64,000 nt of DNA from Hemibagrus wyckioides (taxonomy: Eukaryota > Chordata > Actinopteri > Siluriformes > Bagridae). Each line of letters starts with the position of its first letter. Positions within the stretch are counted from its first letter, which is position 1. Below, piece by piece: positions 48,990 through 62,685 of the stretch. The stretch spans positions 25,304,352 through 25,368,351 of the forward strand of contig NC_080720.1 of the NCBI RefSeq assembly GCF_019097595.1, given 5' to 3'. A program made the translations under genes and the position numbers. The notes under the pieces are model-generated. The model had not been told where the DNA came from. It saw nothing but the letters and a program-made list of their open reading frames with translations, and made no database searches.

Positions 48990-51520
48990 GTACTTTGGCA
49001 CAGACTAGATCCTTCTAAACTTTAATTTTAATAATGAAATAATGATTTCCCATACTTCATTCAAACTAAATTATTTGTTTCAAGGAGAACCTACAATATA
49101 CAAAGACACATTCTAATGAAGCACCACAAACGACACTAAAGTGTTAACAGCTATTCTTTGTGAATCCTCTGCTTGCTGATGTGAATGTGTAAGTTACAAA
49201 TCAGGTCCATGAGGTACTTCACACCTAAATATTGGTGCTGTTTTATAATTTTTCCTTTCCAAAAAGGGATAATAGTGGCACCTAAGAGGACAGGCCATTG
49301 TCAAAATGTCTAGTGCTGTCTGCCTTGTCTTAAACAACTGCATATGTGAACTTTTGCTCATCCAAAAATTTATTGTTTTCTCTAAGATGCTGTAGTTTCT
49401 CAATAGGGCCACATCTCCCAATTTCTCTGCCATGAAACATGGAACTGCAGAATAAATAAAATTTAGTTGAAGACTGTTGTATAAGTAAGGATGATCTCAC
49501 CTGTGAACGCTTTACATCACAACTCTAACAAACATCTGCCAAAGTTAGATCATTCACAATTACACAATTACACTTGTGCCAACATGCCCCAGCATAGGTA
49601 AGGTTTACATGTGTTATGGTGATGGTTGGCATGATTTTTTTTAATGCCATATATGCCACTTTCAGCCAGATAACATTTTTGAAAGTAAAATTATAATAGT
49701 ACCCTTCCTGTTTTGTTTTGTTTTTTTTGTTTTTTTTTTAGCAATAACCTTACAATACAAGTCACTTTTTTTATACCATTTCAATTCCTAAACCAGTTAA
49801 TATTTCATAATCATTTCTTTTAGTGTTCCTTTTAGTGTTACAGTGTAATTGTGTATATAACGTGTTCATTAATGATTGTAGTGTAATGATTTGCAGCCAT
49901 TTATGGTTCTATTATTTTCATTATTGTATTATGGGAACACAAATAAATGTGAGTAGGTTGTTGTGTATGTGCAGCAAATAAGATTGTATGTTTGTGACAG
50001 TGGGAATATATTTGAACAAAGTGTAACCTGCAGATGTTGTGATAAAATCAATTAGTGTAGCTATAGGGAGCAAGAGTTTTTGGACAGTCCTGACCCAACA
50101 GTTAACACGTTGCTAACCAACCCAATAAGAAACCATCAAATTTCACCACATGGATCTGGTTGAAACAATTGGAAAAAAAACCTCTTCAGATTATTTCAGA
50201 CTTTTGAGCAGAGATTATCTTCCAAGCCAGGTTTTGTTTAAATATTATATAAAATGAATCATTGAATCTGTGTGACCTAGCCAATAAATCCCAAATCATT
50301 TTAAACTACAAAAAGGAATTTAAGGTATTTGGAATAAAAACTTTGTTAATGAAGTTTATTAATGGAAATTGCCATATGCTTGTGAAACACTACCAGATGA
50401 TCCAATGTTACAAATTAATTTAAAAAATGTTTAACTTCTGATCATAAAAAGGCATCTGAACTAGTATAAAAATGTTGGCTTATGGCTATCCAAACAGGAC
50501 TTTGCAGCAATGGGTAAGGATCATCTTTAGCCAAGCTTCTTCTTCACGGCAGAAAAACTGGCAGTCCATATTGAATTTATCTTATTTTACCTCCACCTGT
50601 CTATTCAGGTTGACCCTGACATGTGACACCCTGACCACTGCATTAGAGTTAGTGCCATGTTAACTCTCTCCACCTTATTGTAAAAAAATAATATATGAAC
50701 ATGACATTGAACATGATATTGCCTTTTTATGACACGTTAACTGCTGTGAGTGGATAATAAATTAGCTATGAGTGAGCTAATGTTGTGCTAACCCCTGTGT
50801 ATGCAATCACAAAACTACTACTTGATGTCATACATCAAAATAATTAGCTCAGTGAATAAAATTATATCAGGAGTGACCATGCCCTTGGCTCAATGTGCAG
50901 AATTGCATTATGTGTCACATGGTGTCATGTGCATGTGGCCACAAATCTGACTGCTAACTAACCACAAAAGTATGTGTAACATATCAGAACGCTTGGCTGA
51001 CTGAGGGAATTGCATTATGTGTATTTGAGTGACACTGACGTGTATGCCAGTCCATTTGCGGCAGTCCATGTGATTCACTAGAATGCTTATAATGCAGTTA
51101 TTACAAAGCCTTTTTTTATAAACTCGAATTAAAAACAATCATTATGGCTACTGATAAAAGGTCAAACTAGTTATGCTTTAAGAAACCACTCACCATTCAC
51201 ATTTTCTTCAGAAATTGTAAATTCCTCTTATAGCATATATGGCAAAGCATTGCTATTTTTTACATACTTATTATTATGTTGCCTTGACATAGCCAACATA
51301 CTGTCTCAGCACTGCCCTTAAAGCTGTTCAGACTGATCATGTTGTATTTTTTCTAATTGGTTGGACTTACAGTATTCCTGTAGGAGATGATCAAATATTC
51401 CAAAAACTCCCATTTAATTACACTGACGGAATGTTCAGAGCCTTGCTCGGAATGTTCATGATTCAAACTGAGGATCTCGCACACACCTGCACACCTGCAC
51501 CTGTCTTATATTTCTATAAA
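48990..51520. other. Intergenic, nothing recognised
   Basis: AT-rich; a few short frames (for example 49194-49433 on the - strand) have no family signature I recognise. Confidence 0.6.
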
Positions 51521-51524
51521 AGGT

Positions 51525-51960
51525 ACTTTCTCAGTCCATCTCTGTCCACCAGTAACACTCACTGTCATGGACTGCTGGGACAGTTCCTTGCCAGACCACA
51601 AGAGGACGATCTGACTGGGCTTTTTCCATGCTGTTGTTTGTGTTTTGTGCCATGTGCTATTGTTTACATGTGTGTCTATACCTGTGCTTGCCTCGCCGGA
51701 CTCATTGTTCCATTTCCTTCCTTTTGCACACCTGATCCCTATGTTCCCCCTGATTGCCTCCATATATATACCTGTTCTGTTGCGCTGACCTTTGCTGAGT
51801 CTTTGTGTGTTTTCCAGTGATGCCCTTTTGAGTTATGCATTTTCATTTGCCCAGTGTAGTTCCTAGTGTTGCCTGTGTTTTGTTAGGTTGTTTCTCAGCA
51901 GATTTAATCCTGCATTTCGGCCTGGATTCTGTACCATGGATGAATTGAGGGTTTTTCTCA
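51525..51960 (+). mobile_element. Possible LTR fragment
   Basis: Pyrimidine-rich stretch with tatatatacctgttctgttg followed by cagtgttgcc-type repeats, similar in style to U3-R of fish Gypsy LTRs. Neither end was established. Confidence 0.35.
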
Positions 51961-51969
51961 CCAGAGACC

Positions 51970-53880
51970 GGGTTCAATTCCCACCTTTAGCAGCATCATT
52001 GTGACACTCTCTATTTATCTACCTGTTTCTCTCTTTCATTCTTTCCGTAAGACTTTCATTTACACTGTTCATCTATCACAATTTCTTTATTCATCTAACA
52101 TTTTTCTTTCTTTCTTTTTACTTTCATCTTTGTTACATTTTATCCATCTCTCCCTCTGTCAGTGACACTCCATCATTTTCACCTTCTCTTTCTTTTATTA
52201 AATAACTCCAAATACAGTAACTATATCTATTTACCTGTATCACATTTGTACCTCTATTTTTCTAAGAGTTAGGGTTTCTCACTCCGTCTATCTAACTTTA
52301 CCCTCTGTGTGTGGAAAATAATACTTAAGATGTGTTTGCTAGTAAGCAAACTAATGTAGCACTAAGCTTTTGAATAGAGCCAGCATATGGTATGCATACA
52401 GACTGAAGCACAAAGCTCATATATAATGCTTTTATGGCATCTTTTTGTCATTTCTTTTTGTCATTGTATCAAAAAGAGTTGTCTACAACCTAGAATACAT
52501 TTATTTTTAATGATGAAGCATCAGCTTAGATCCAAAGAAAGCCATTGAATAGATTATAAACTGTTATGGGAGTCTTTACAAACAGCCAACTGTGGGTTTT
52601 AGTGTGTATTTATCTATTACATCTTGTGTAATAAAATGCGTACACTGAATAAATACAAACAACTCAAAAAACTTCTATAGCAGCTTGTGGGGATTTGGCA
52701 TGATTGTCTCCATGCCCGTATATGGATATGTATTACTCTTAGACATTTCTGTTTAATCAGCTGATCTTGACTTTCAATAGGCTCAGGTGTGGCTTCTGCT
52801 CGGTTGGAATGAAAACCTGCACCTACACCAGCCCTTTGTGGATAAGACTGGACATCCCTGTGCTAGGCGATAGTTGGGTGATACCAGCATGTGCAATGAA
52901 AGGGGGGTTTTAGAGTTCTTATCTGATTTATTAAGACAAACTCACAATCGATTTGGAACACCAGTAATGTAACAATTTAAGATACTTGTACATTTCAGTT
53001 CATCGTGGTATAAATATTGCATAGTATAAGTATACTTTGCAGGTTGAGTTACTCCTAGTGTTGAAGGTTGAAAGAAGGCTTTTATCCTGTTCCCTTTCTG
53101 GCCTGAGGTGCATGCAGTGATTGCTGGTAACACAGGCTAGGGAAAATGACCACAGTATAATGAAGAGTGTCGATCTTGTGGAATCTATGAAAGAGGAACT
53201 TACAACACTACAAAACCACTACTGTGCCACAATGATATTCTCGGGCATGAATGAGAGATGTGTTTGGCGGTGGGAGAAAGATGGAAGATGAACAAGGCGA
53301 GGAGGTTTGTCATGACACAATGCCAATACATGGCTGAAATTGGAGGGGTGTTCACTGATCAGACAAGGGAAATTATCTATTTAAAAAAAAAGTGTAATGT
53401 TATTAGTAAAATAAATTGTGATCTACAAATGAATGCAGGTTTCTCATTTTCTTACAGTGATATAAAATTGGTCAAACTCTATAACTCTTCCCCTTTCAGT
53501 TCAGGGAGCTGAACTGAGACAATTAACACTGACTGTATCACTGCATTATTATTATTATTATGTGTACTTTCAGTCTTCAATATTCACAATATGTACATTA
53601 ATATCATCATGTGCAATATTATCTTAAGCATCATTTTATACATTTTGTTTATATATCATATATAATTTATTTATGAATAGCATATTTTCATTTGTATTTA
53701 TTTCTCTTGTGTACTCTAAAGCAGTCTCTGTGAAAAGAAATTCCTTTGGGATTAATAAAGTTCTATCTGTCTTAGCAACCACTTGAGGTGAGCTAGCAAC
53801 AGCCACACCGTAGCAACAAAACATCCAGTACACCATGGGTAGAAACCAACTACCAATATATACGAACACACACACACTCA
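51970..53880. other. Intergenic, nothing firmly recognised
   Basis: No gene seen. 53735-53775 (gaaattcctttgggattaat then aaagttctatct) looks like the end of a LINE 3' UTR in + orientation. Confidence 0.55.
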
Positions 53881-53886
53881 TGGGTT

Positions 53887-54655
53887 GGGCTTGGCCCCTT
53901 AGTTTCAGTGAAAGGAACTCTTAATGCTTCAGCATACCAAGACATCCCTCCGTCCATTTTCTATACCCGCTTCATTCCTAATTAGGGTCACAGGGATCTG
54001 CTGGAGCCTATCCTAGCACATTGGGCGAAAGGCAGGGGTACACCCTGGACAGGTGGGGGGTCCATCACAGGGCCACATATAGACAGACAACCACACACAC
54101 TCACACTCACTCCTATGGGCAATTTAGAATTACCAATCAACCTAATGTACATGTTTTTGGACTGTGGGAGGAAACTAGAGTAAACCCACACAAGCCGTGC
54201 TGCCCGCATACCGCATTTTGGACAATTTCATGCTCCCAACTTTGTGGGAACAGTTTGGGGATGACCCCTTCCTGTTCCAACATGACTGTACAGCAGTGCA
54301 AAAAGCAAGGCCCATAAAGACATGGATAAGAGAGTTTGGTGTAGAGGAACCTGGCTGGCCTGCAAAGTGTCCTGACCTCAACCCGATAGAACACCTTCAA
54401 GATGAATTAGAGCGGAGACTGTGAGCCAGACCTTCTCGTCCAACATCAGTGTCTGACTTCACAAATGCGCTTCTAAAGGAATTGTCAAAAATTCCCATAA
54501 ACACACTCCTAAACCTTGTGGAAAGCCTTCCCAGAAGAGTTGAAGCTGTTATAGCCGCAAAGGACGAGCCAACTCCATAATACATTCATGTGCATTTAAT
54601 GTCTTGGTATGCTGAAGCAAGAGTTCTTTTCACTGGAACTAAGGGGCCAAGTACA
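53887..54655 (+). mobile_element. Tc1-like transposon with nested repeat
   Basis: Ends cttggccccttagtttcagt (53890) and the inverted ggaactaaggggccaagt (to ~54651) with matching sub-terminal tcagcataccaagacat. The + strand frame 54197-54424 encodes LFQHDCTAVQKARPIKTW and CPDLNPIEHLQDELERRL, transposase DDE blocks, in frame; the N-terminal half has been replaced by the nested repeat. Confidence 0.8.
53948..54198 (+). repeat. Common teleost interspersed repeat nested in the Tc1-like element
   Basis: ccattttctatacccgcttc, agggtcacagggatctgctg, gagcctatcctagcaca, tacaccctggacaggtg and ttggactgtgggaggaaact are standard landmarks of this fish repeat. Confidence 0.75.
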
Positions 54656-54659
54656 ATAC

Positions 54660-56555
54660 TATATATATGGTCATTTAAAAAGCATTAAATTAACTTTTTT
54701 ACTGCTTTAAAATACAGCATATACTAATGTATTAATTTCTGCACAGGTAATAAGTACAGTGTGTATAATTATCATCTAACAAGGTAAGAATGGTAGGTAT
54801 GGATGGAAAATCTGCAACAATCTCATCTTCCTAACATGCCATCTCATTTGACATAATTTGCTACTTATATTTTTGTACTTTTACTTAAGCAGAAATGTGT
54901 TTTATGCAGGCACAATTTTTTTGTGTTTTCTAGCTGCTAATTCTGAACTATGAGTATATCTATTTGACTAAGTCACTGTTATGAACGGACTTAGCTCATT
55001 TCAGTTTGCTAACTATATTATACAGTATATAGGATTATAGGCCAAAAAATCCAAGGTCAAATGTATCTAAATATATTGAGCAAATAATACAAATGTTTGT
55101 ACATTTGAATGAGTGTGGATAAATGAGCCAAAAGTATTTATTATTAATAATTATTATTATTATTATTAACATTGTTTTTTCCAGTGACATGTATAAACCA
55201 TAAACAGACTCCCCAATGGACAATATTAGTACACTGCATGGTGTCCTAATCCTGTATATGCCTCAAATTTTGTGTGAAACCACACTACCACAACCACACA
55301 TAACTTCCAAAGGGTTTCCAGAATCTTGCAACCAATAATGAGTTAAAGTTTTTGAGTGAATTAGGTTATCTTATAAGAATTTATGGGCATATGACAGCCA
55401 TATTGTTTATGAATGGCAGAAAGGTTTTTAATAATTATGGTGGTCCTAGTAGATTGACACCATTTTTTAATGATCTGAAGCAGAAGTATGTTTCTCATGC
55501 AAATTATCACACATTTCAGTGGCTAGAGATAAATATTTTGTAGAAATTATATGTAGATTAGGCAAAATCAATTTGAAAAGCTAGGATAATAAAATAATAA
55601 ATACATTTTATAAATAATGTAATATAAATAACAATACATTTTAACTATACTACTCAGTTTATAAAGAGATATTCTTGGTTTTGTGTGCACTGACAGCTCA
55701 ACACTAATACCTCTCCATTTGGTCAATTTGTGTGAAATCGCATAAAAAATTATTTGTTTTTTAAATCAAACTTTATTGAACATTTTCAAAAAACACATTT
55801 ATAAGCAGTTATTCGCATATTGCATCATAATGGAAAATTTCAAAAGGCACATTTACAAGCAGTTATTCACATATTACATCATAATAAAAATTGCACATTT
55901 ACATCATACATCATTCAGTTGTTCAGTAAACATAATTCACATGTACATTACCAAATTTGTACATTTAAAATATTCCAAGGATTTGTCCTTTTGTCCATTT
56001 TTTATTGTCCCTTAAGTTCACATATAATTTGTTTGTAAATCATCTCCACAGAAATATGGCACTGATTAATAACCATCCTACATCTTGTTTTCCACATTTT
56101 ATAGTTAACTATACACATTAGTATGAAGCTCCTTTATGTGTTTTGCCAATTGTTTCCCATCAAACACTCCATACATCACTGTTTTCTCATCAATATTTAA
56201 ATCTATTCCTAATTCCTTGTTTCATATTGCTATTGATCGTGGACAGTTTATCAAAAGATGGTCAATAATTATCTTCGTTGCAATTATTTACATGTTTTTG
56301 TGGTCACAAAACAAACCACATCATGTCTTGAATATTTTCTAAAATGATCTTGAAGTTAATGTTTTTTATACATATGTTAACTCTCTAAGAGGTTAAGGTG
56401 TTTGTGATTAAAAATACCTCAGTTTTCTTGTTTATTGATTTGCTCCAATCTAACCCTACATTGTTATGTTTAGCTATAAAGTCTCCATAGACTATTTTAT
56501 AGAAAGGTTTTTTTTCGCCAGTCCAGTCAGCACTTCTATTTATTGCCTATTTATT
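54660..56555. other. Intergenic, AT-rich
   Basis: No gene. 55740-56480 has the look of a LINE 3' segment on the - strand (actttattgaacattttc) but I cannot classify it. A 54-bp imperfect tandem duplication starts at 55794 and 55848 (cacatttataagcagttatt versus cacatttacaagcagttatt). Confidence 0.5.
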
Positions 56556-56558
56556 GCC

Positions 56559-56668
56559 TAATAATATAATATAATATAATATAATATAATATAATATAAT
56601 ATAATATAATATAATATAATATAATATAATATAATATAATATAATATAATATAATATAATATATAAAT
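56559..56668. repeat. (ATAAT)n pentanucleotide array
   Basis: About 22 uninterrupted units of ataat. Confidence 0.97.
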
Positions 56669-56901
56669 AATAAATATGTATAACGATCTATAATATATAG
56701 AAAAATACAATATATACATATATGTAGATATAAAAAGACAAATATAAATGTTATGACAATAAATAAGTACAGTATGTACAGTGTGCATACATAAGATAAA
56801 TATATATATAAAAGGCAAATATAAATGTGCAACTGTGCAGGAATATCATGGAGACGGTGTAGTATGCACACAAAGATGCACACAAAGATGTACACTGAGT
56901 G

Positions 56902-57775
56902 TGGTTGTTGTGTGTGCAGAGTAGTGCAGAGTATACAAGTAGTGCAATTATTGTGCGTGCGACAATCAGCTGAGGTAGAATGTCATGTCATGTGTGGGGG
57001 AAGTCCAGAAAGTCCAGGTTCTAGGTGTTCTGGTTGAGGGCCTGAATGGCCTGCAGGAAGAAACTCCTCCTCTTTCTATCTGTGTTTGCCTTCAAGGAAC
57101 GGAAACGTTTCCCTGACCACAACAGAGAGAAGAGTCCATTGTTGGGATGGCAGAAGTCCTTCATTATCTTCCTGGCCTTGGTCCAGCACCGCTTGCTGTA
57201 TATAGTCTCCAGGTCAGGAAGCTCGATGCGGATGGTACACTTGGCTGATTGCACCACCCTCTGGAGAACTTGCCTGTCCTGCTTGGTGCTGTTTCCAAAC
57301 CAGGCTGTGATACTTCCCGTCAGGATGCTCTCAATGGTGCAGGTGTAAAATGTCTTTAGCACCTTTGAGGGCAGTTTAAAGTCCTTTAAGCGTCTAAGAT
57401 GATAAAGACGCTGCCGGGCCTTCTTCACCAGGGTGTTGACGTGAAAGGACCATGTCAGGTCATGCCTGATGTAAACACCAAGGTACTGGAAACTGTCCAC
57501 TCTCTCCACTGGGGTCCCGTTGATAGTGAGGGGCTGGTAATTCCTCTCCTGCTTTGTGCTAATGTCCACTATCAGCTCCTTAGTCTTGCTAATGTTCAGG
57601 AGGAGATTGTTGACCTGGCACCATAACTCCAGGTTTCTAATCTCCTCTAGGTAGGCCGTCTCATTGTTGTTGGAGATCAGGCCCACCACTTAAATATCGT
57701 CCGCAAACTTAATGATGTTGGTGGAGCTGGAAGTAGATTTAGATTCTGTTCTTGCCAGACAGAAGTTGAACCAAA
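56902..57775 (-). mobile_element. LINE A, RT C-terminal region, copy 1
   Basis: The - strand frame 57021-57689 has 222 codons: SKTKELIVD, FQYLGVYI, HVNTLVKKARQRLYHLRRLK, TFYTCTIESILTGSITAWFG, LFSLLWSGKRFRSLKANTDR, ending FFLQAIQALNQNT. Directly upstream the catalytic motif reads KFADDI then an in-frame TAA (57690-57692), so the element is inactive. Non-LTR retrotransposon; exact clade unsure. Confidence 0.85.
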
Positions 57776-57890
57776 AGTTCTTTTGCTGTCGTAACCCAGC
57801 CACCTCATAGTTTGAGGTTTTGTCCCTGCTGAGATGCTTTTCTGCTCACTGCACTTGTGGATTGATTATATGTGTCGTTATATAAAATAT
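57776..57890 (-). mobile_element. Tc1-like scrap, copy 1
   Basis: ttcttttgctgtcgtaaccc, cagccacctcatagtttgag and gatgcttttctgctcact match a transposase stretch of the 29997-30770 family. Confidence 0.55.
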
Positions 57891-58469
57891 TAGAAAAATC
57901 ATTAAAAAAATAATTACAGAGTTAAAACTAGCACCCTGGTATAACAATCTCTCTTTCTCTCACACACACACACACCTTAAAACAGACCACTAGAAAATTA
58001 GAACGTAAATGGCATCAAACTAAATTGGTAGTATTTCAAGCTGTGTGGAAGACGAGCCTCCTGAGTTACAGAAAACCTCTATCTGCTGATCATTCACGGC
58101 ATTTCCCACCCTAACTGAAGATAACAAACATTAGCCTTCATTTATATTTAATACTGTAGCAAAATTAACTAGAATAAAACCACTGCAGAAACATGTGCAC
58201 CATCAATAAGTAGCAGATTTTATGAATTATTTCAAGGGAAATTGAAAATATCAGGCAAAAAAATTCAGAGTAAAAATTTAACAATACTATTATATCAGAT
58301 CAGCATTTGTTTGAATGTTTACTCCCCTTTAAAAGACCTGACTGTCTTCACTAGTTTCCTCATCAAAATCAACTTTGCACATACTAGATCCCTTACACAG
58401 AGTGTTTCTTCACAGATAAAAGGAAAAACTCCAGTTAAATGATATGTGGAAGAAACCTTAAGATGAACC

Positions 58470-59515
58470 AGGATTAGAAGGGAACCCATCCTCTTTTGGT
58501 TGACACTGGACTGTAAATGTAAAGACTGTCGTTTCTTCAGCAGTTTATACTCACGTGAAATTGTGAGGAACTGTGAGGAAGAAGAGCTCCTGAGGAACTA
58601 ATAGGTCAGCGTAATTTCTGTGTTCATTCTAGACTTAGCACTAATTCCTTCCTGCCAAAAGCTGACTGATGCAATTGCAGTTGAAATTAAGTTGACAAAT
58701 ATCTCAAGGACATTAGAAGCTTATTAACTTTCTGCAACTTAATTACAACAAAACAGAAGTACATGTACTAGGAACACATGCAGCCTGAAGTAACATTTCT
58801 GATAACATAGTAACTCTGGATGACCTTTATGGTTCATCATGTGCAGCAGTAAAAGTCCTTGGTGTGATTATTGACTCCAGACTATCATTTGAAGCTCATG
58901 TAGATAATATTACTATGGTTTTCTTTCATCTCAGAAATATTGCTAAGATAAGAAATATAATGTCACTACATGATGCAAAAATGGGTGGATTATTGTAATG
59001 TTTTACTGTCTAGATGTTCCTTTAGGTGCATAAGCAGGCTCCAGTTAGTCCAGAATGCTGCAACTATAGGTTATGTGATCATAATTATAGCTAATATACT
59101 GTATTTTTCTCTCTCTCTCTCTGTTGAGTTACACATGCTACTCCTGGCCGATTCTCGATCCATTCTGATGCCCTGCGTCTGGACTTCTCCTGGTTAGACA
59201 ACTGCAGTTTTTGTCCATATAGTACACAGTTACAAAAGGGAAATTATTTTATTATCACATTATCCTAGATAACCACATGTCACCTAGATGAGGATGGGTT
59301 CCTTTTTGAGTCTGGTTACTCTCAAGGTTTCTTCTTAATATCGTATCATGGACTTTTTCCTTGTCACCATCACCTATGGCTTGCTCAGAGACAAACTTAA
59401 ATGTCAAATTTATATCCTGTATTTACATATTCCTGTAAAGCTGCTTTGTGACAATGTTCATTGTTAAAATCATTATACAAATAAAATCTGAATTGAAATT
59501 TAATCTATATCCTTC
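58470..59515 (+). mobile_element. LINE C, 3' half, copy 1
   Basis: + strand pieces read AVKVLGVIIDSRLSFEAHVD, HLRNIAKIRNIMS and WVDYCNVLLSRC...RLQLVQNAA, the post-RT region of fish L2/CR1-group LINEs, with stops. The 3' UTR carries taaccacatgtcacctagat, ctcaaggtttcttctt and ctgctttgtgacaatgttca, ending near 59515. Confidence 0.75.
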
Positions 59516-59867
59516 TTGGCAGCTCAACTCAATCCAGCCATTTTCTCTGACCTCTCCTATCTACAAGGCATATCCAGCCACAGAACTGTCACTCAGTTTT
59601 TTTTTTGTTTTTGTTTTTTGCAAACTTTTGTGTAAACTCTAAAGCCGTGCTTCCCAAAGCGTGATTCTCAGAGGTATTGCAAGGTGGGGAGAGGCTTGGT
59701 TTGGGCTAAATCAAATCAAATCAAATCAAATAAATAATTTTTTTCCTCATAATATCAGTTTGAAAATATATCATAGGTAATATTGTTCATTATAGTAAGA
59801 AATATTATTTCATTACATTTCTAACTGAATTCAGTCTATGAAAAACTTATGCATGATTGTATGAAAG

Positions 59868-60068
59868 TCAAAGTCAAAGTCAAAGAAGCTTTATTGTCAC
59901 TTCAACCATATATAGCTGATGCAGTACACAGTGAATTGAAACAACGTTCCTCCTAGACCAGAGGTGCTACACAGAACAAAGACAAAGTAGTGATGCAGAC
60001 AAACATAGAGCTAAACATAGAGATAAAGACTAAACTATACTTAAGGTGCAATAAAAAAAACTAAACTA
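59868..60068 (-). mobile_element. LINE B 3' tail, copy 1 (cut by duplication junction)
   Basis: The tail agtcaaagtcaaagtcaaag then gctttattgtcacttcaa is a - strand LINE 3' end. It is cut off after 200 bp at the junction to LINE A. Confidence 0.8.
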
Positions 60069-60071
60069 AAC

Positions 60072-60945
60072 TGGTTGTTGTGTGTGCAGAGTAGTGCAGA
60101 GTATACAAGTAGTGCAATTATTGTGCGTGCGACAATCAGCTGAGGTAGAATGTCATGTCATGTGTGGGGGAAGTCCAGAAAGTCCAGGTTCTAGGTGTTC
60201 TGGTTGAGGGCCTGAATGGCCTGCAGGAAGAAACTCCTCCTCTTTCTATCTGTGTTTGCCTTCAAGGAACGGAAACGTTTCCCTGACCACAACAGAGAGA
60301 AGAGTCCATTGTTGGGATGGCAGAAGTCCTTCATTATCTTCCTGGCCTTGGTCCAGCACCGCTTGCTGTATATAGTCTCCAGGTCAGGAAGCTCGATGCG
60401 GATGGTACACTTGGCTGATTGCACCACCCTCTGGAGAACTTGCCTGTCCTGCTTGGTGCTGTTTCCAAACCAGGCTGTGATACTTCCCGTCAGGATGCTC
60501 TCAATGGTGCAGGTGTAAAATGTCTTTAGCACCTTTGAGGGCAGTTTAAAGTCCTTTAAGCGTCTAAGATGATAAAGACGCTGCCGGGCCTTCTTCACCA
60601 GGGTGTTGACGTGAAAGGACCATGTCAGGTCATGCCTGATGTAAACACCAAGGTACTGGAAACTGTCCACTCTCTCCACTGGGGTCCCGTTGATAGTGAG
60701 GGGCTGGTAATTCCTCTCCTGCTTTGTGCTAATGTCCACTATCAGCTCCTTAGTCTTGCTAATGTTCAGGAGGAGATTGTTGACCTGGCACCATAACTCC
60801 AGGTTTCTAATCTCCTCTAGGTAGGCCGTCTCATTGTTGTTGGAGATCAGGCCCACCACTTAAATATCGTCCGCAAACTTAATGATGTTGGTGGAGCTGG
60901 AAGTAGATTTAGATTCTGTTCTTGCCAGACAGAAGTTGAACCAAA
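60072..60945 (-). mobile_element. LINE A, RT C-terminal region, copy 2
   Basis: Identical 222-codon frame at 60191-60859, with the same TAA after FADDI at 60860-60862. The shared stop shows the element was dead before the duplication. Confidence 0.85.
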
Positions 60946-61060
60946 AGTTCTTTTGCTGTCGTAACCCAGCCACCTCATAGTTTGAGGTTTTGTCCCTGCT
61001 GAGATGCTTTTCTGCTCACTGCACTTGTGGATTGATTATATGTGTCGTTATATAAAATAT
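60946..61060 (-). mobile_element. Tc1-like scrap, copy 2
   Basis: Same as 57776-57890, shifted by 3170. Confidence 0.55.
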
Positions 61061-61639
61061 TAGAAAAATCATTAAAAAAATAATTACAGAGTTAAAACTA
61101 GCACCCTGGTATAACAATCTCTCTTTCTCTCACACACACACACACCTTAAAACAGACCACTAGAAAATTAGAACGTAAATGGCATCAAACTAAATTGGTA
61201 GTATTTCAAGCTGTGTGGAAGACGAGCCTCCTGAGTTACAGAAAACCTCTATCTGCTGATCATTCACGGCATTTCCCACCCTAACTGAAGATAACAAACA
61301 TTAGCCTTCATTTATATTTAATACTGTAGCAAAATTAACTAGAATAAAACCACTGCAGAAACATGTGCACCATCAATAAGTAGCAGATTTTATGAATTAT
61401 TTCAAGGGAAATTGAAAATATCAGGCAAAAAAATTCAGAGTAAAAATTTAACAATACTATTATATCAGATCAGCATTTGTTTGAATGTTTACTCCCCTTT
61501 AAAAGACCTGACTGTCTTCACTAGTTTCCTCATCAAAATCAACTTTGCACATACTAGATCCCTTACACAGAGTGTTTCTTCACAGATAAAAGGAAAAACT
61601 CCAGTTAAATGATATGTGGAAGAAACCTTAAGATGAACC

Positions 61640-62685
61640 AGGATTAGAAGGGAACCCATCCTCTTTTGGTTGACACTGGACTGTAAATGTAAAGACTGTC
61701 GTTTCTTCAGCAGTTTATACTCACGTGAAATTGTGAGGAACTGTGAGGAAGAAGAGCTCCTGAGGAACTAATAGGTCAGCGTAATTTCTGTGTTCATTCT
61801 AGACTTAGCACTAATTCCTTCCTGCCAAAAGCTGACTGATGCAATTGCAGTTGAAATTAAGTTGACAAATATCTCAAGGACATTAGAAGCTTATTAACTT
61901 TCTGCAACTTAATTACAACAAAACAGAAGTACATGTACTAGGAACACATGCAGCCTGAAGTAACATTTCTGATAACATAGTAACTCTGGATGACCTTTAT
62001 GGTTCATCATGTGCAGCAGTAAAAGTCCTTGGTGTGATTATTGACTCCAGACTATCATTTGAAGCTCATGTAGATAATATTACTATGGTTTTCTTTCATC
62101 TCAGAAATATTGCTAAGATAAGAAATATAATGTCACTACATGATGCAAAAATGGGTGGATTATTGTAATGTTTTACTGTCTAGATGTTCCTTTAGGTGCA
62201 TAAGCAGGCTCCAGTTAGTCCAGAATGCTGCAACTATAGGTTATGTGATCATAATTATAGCTAATATACTGTATTTCTCTCTCTCACTCTCTGTTGAGTT
62301 ACACATGCTACTCCTGGCCGATTCTCGATCCATTCTGATGCCCTGCGTCTGGACTTCTCCTGGTTAGACAACTGCAGTTTTTGTCCATATAGTACACAGT
62401 TACAAAAGGGAAATTATTTTATTATCACATTATCCTAGATAACCACATGTCACCTAGATGAGGATGGGTTCCTTTTTGAGTCTGGTTACTCTCAAGGTTT
62501 CTTCTTAATATCGTATCATGGACTTTTTCCTTGTCACCATCACCTATGGCTTGCTCAGAGACAAACTTAAATGTCAAATTTATATCCTGTATTTACATAT
62601 TCCTGTAAAGCTGCTTTGTGACAATGTTCATTGTTAAAATCATTATACAAATAAAATCTGAATTGAAATTTAATCTATATCCTTC
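61640..62685 (+). mobile_element. LINE C, 3' half, copy 2
   Basis: Same as 58470-59515, shifted by 3170, with two substitutions in the CT tract at 62277 and 62286. Confidence 0.75.

Larger units (their letters stand above)
56902..60071 (+). repeat. 3170-bp tandem duplication, copy 1
   Basis: Every base I compared equals the base 3170 further on, except two substitutions in a CT tract (59107 and 59116). Contains, in order, LINE A C-terminus (-), a Tc1 scrap, LINE C 3' half (+) and the tail of LINE B (-). The last three bases (60069-60071, aac) match neither neighbour and are junction filler. Confidence 0.95.

Noticed and set aside
49194..49433. 79-codon frame on the - strand
   Set aside because: No motif, neighbour or family resemblance; could be old retroelement but unsupported.
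54197..54424. Functional host gene from the open transposase frame
   Set aside because: It is the C-terminal part of a Tc1 transposase between matching inverted repeats, with its N-terminal half replaced by another repeat.
56551..56895. Long open frame on the - strand rich in Ile/Leu/Tyr
   Set aside because: Translation of the ATAAT array and AT-rich flank.
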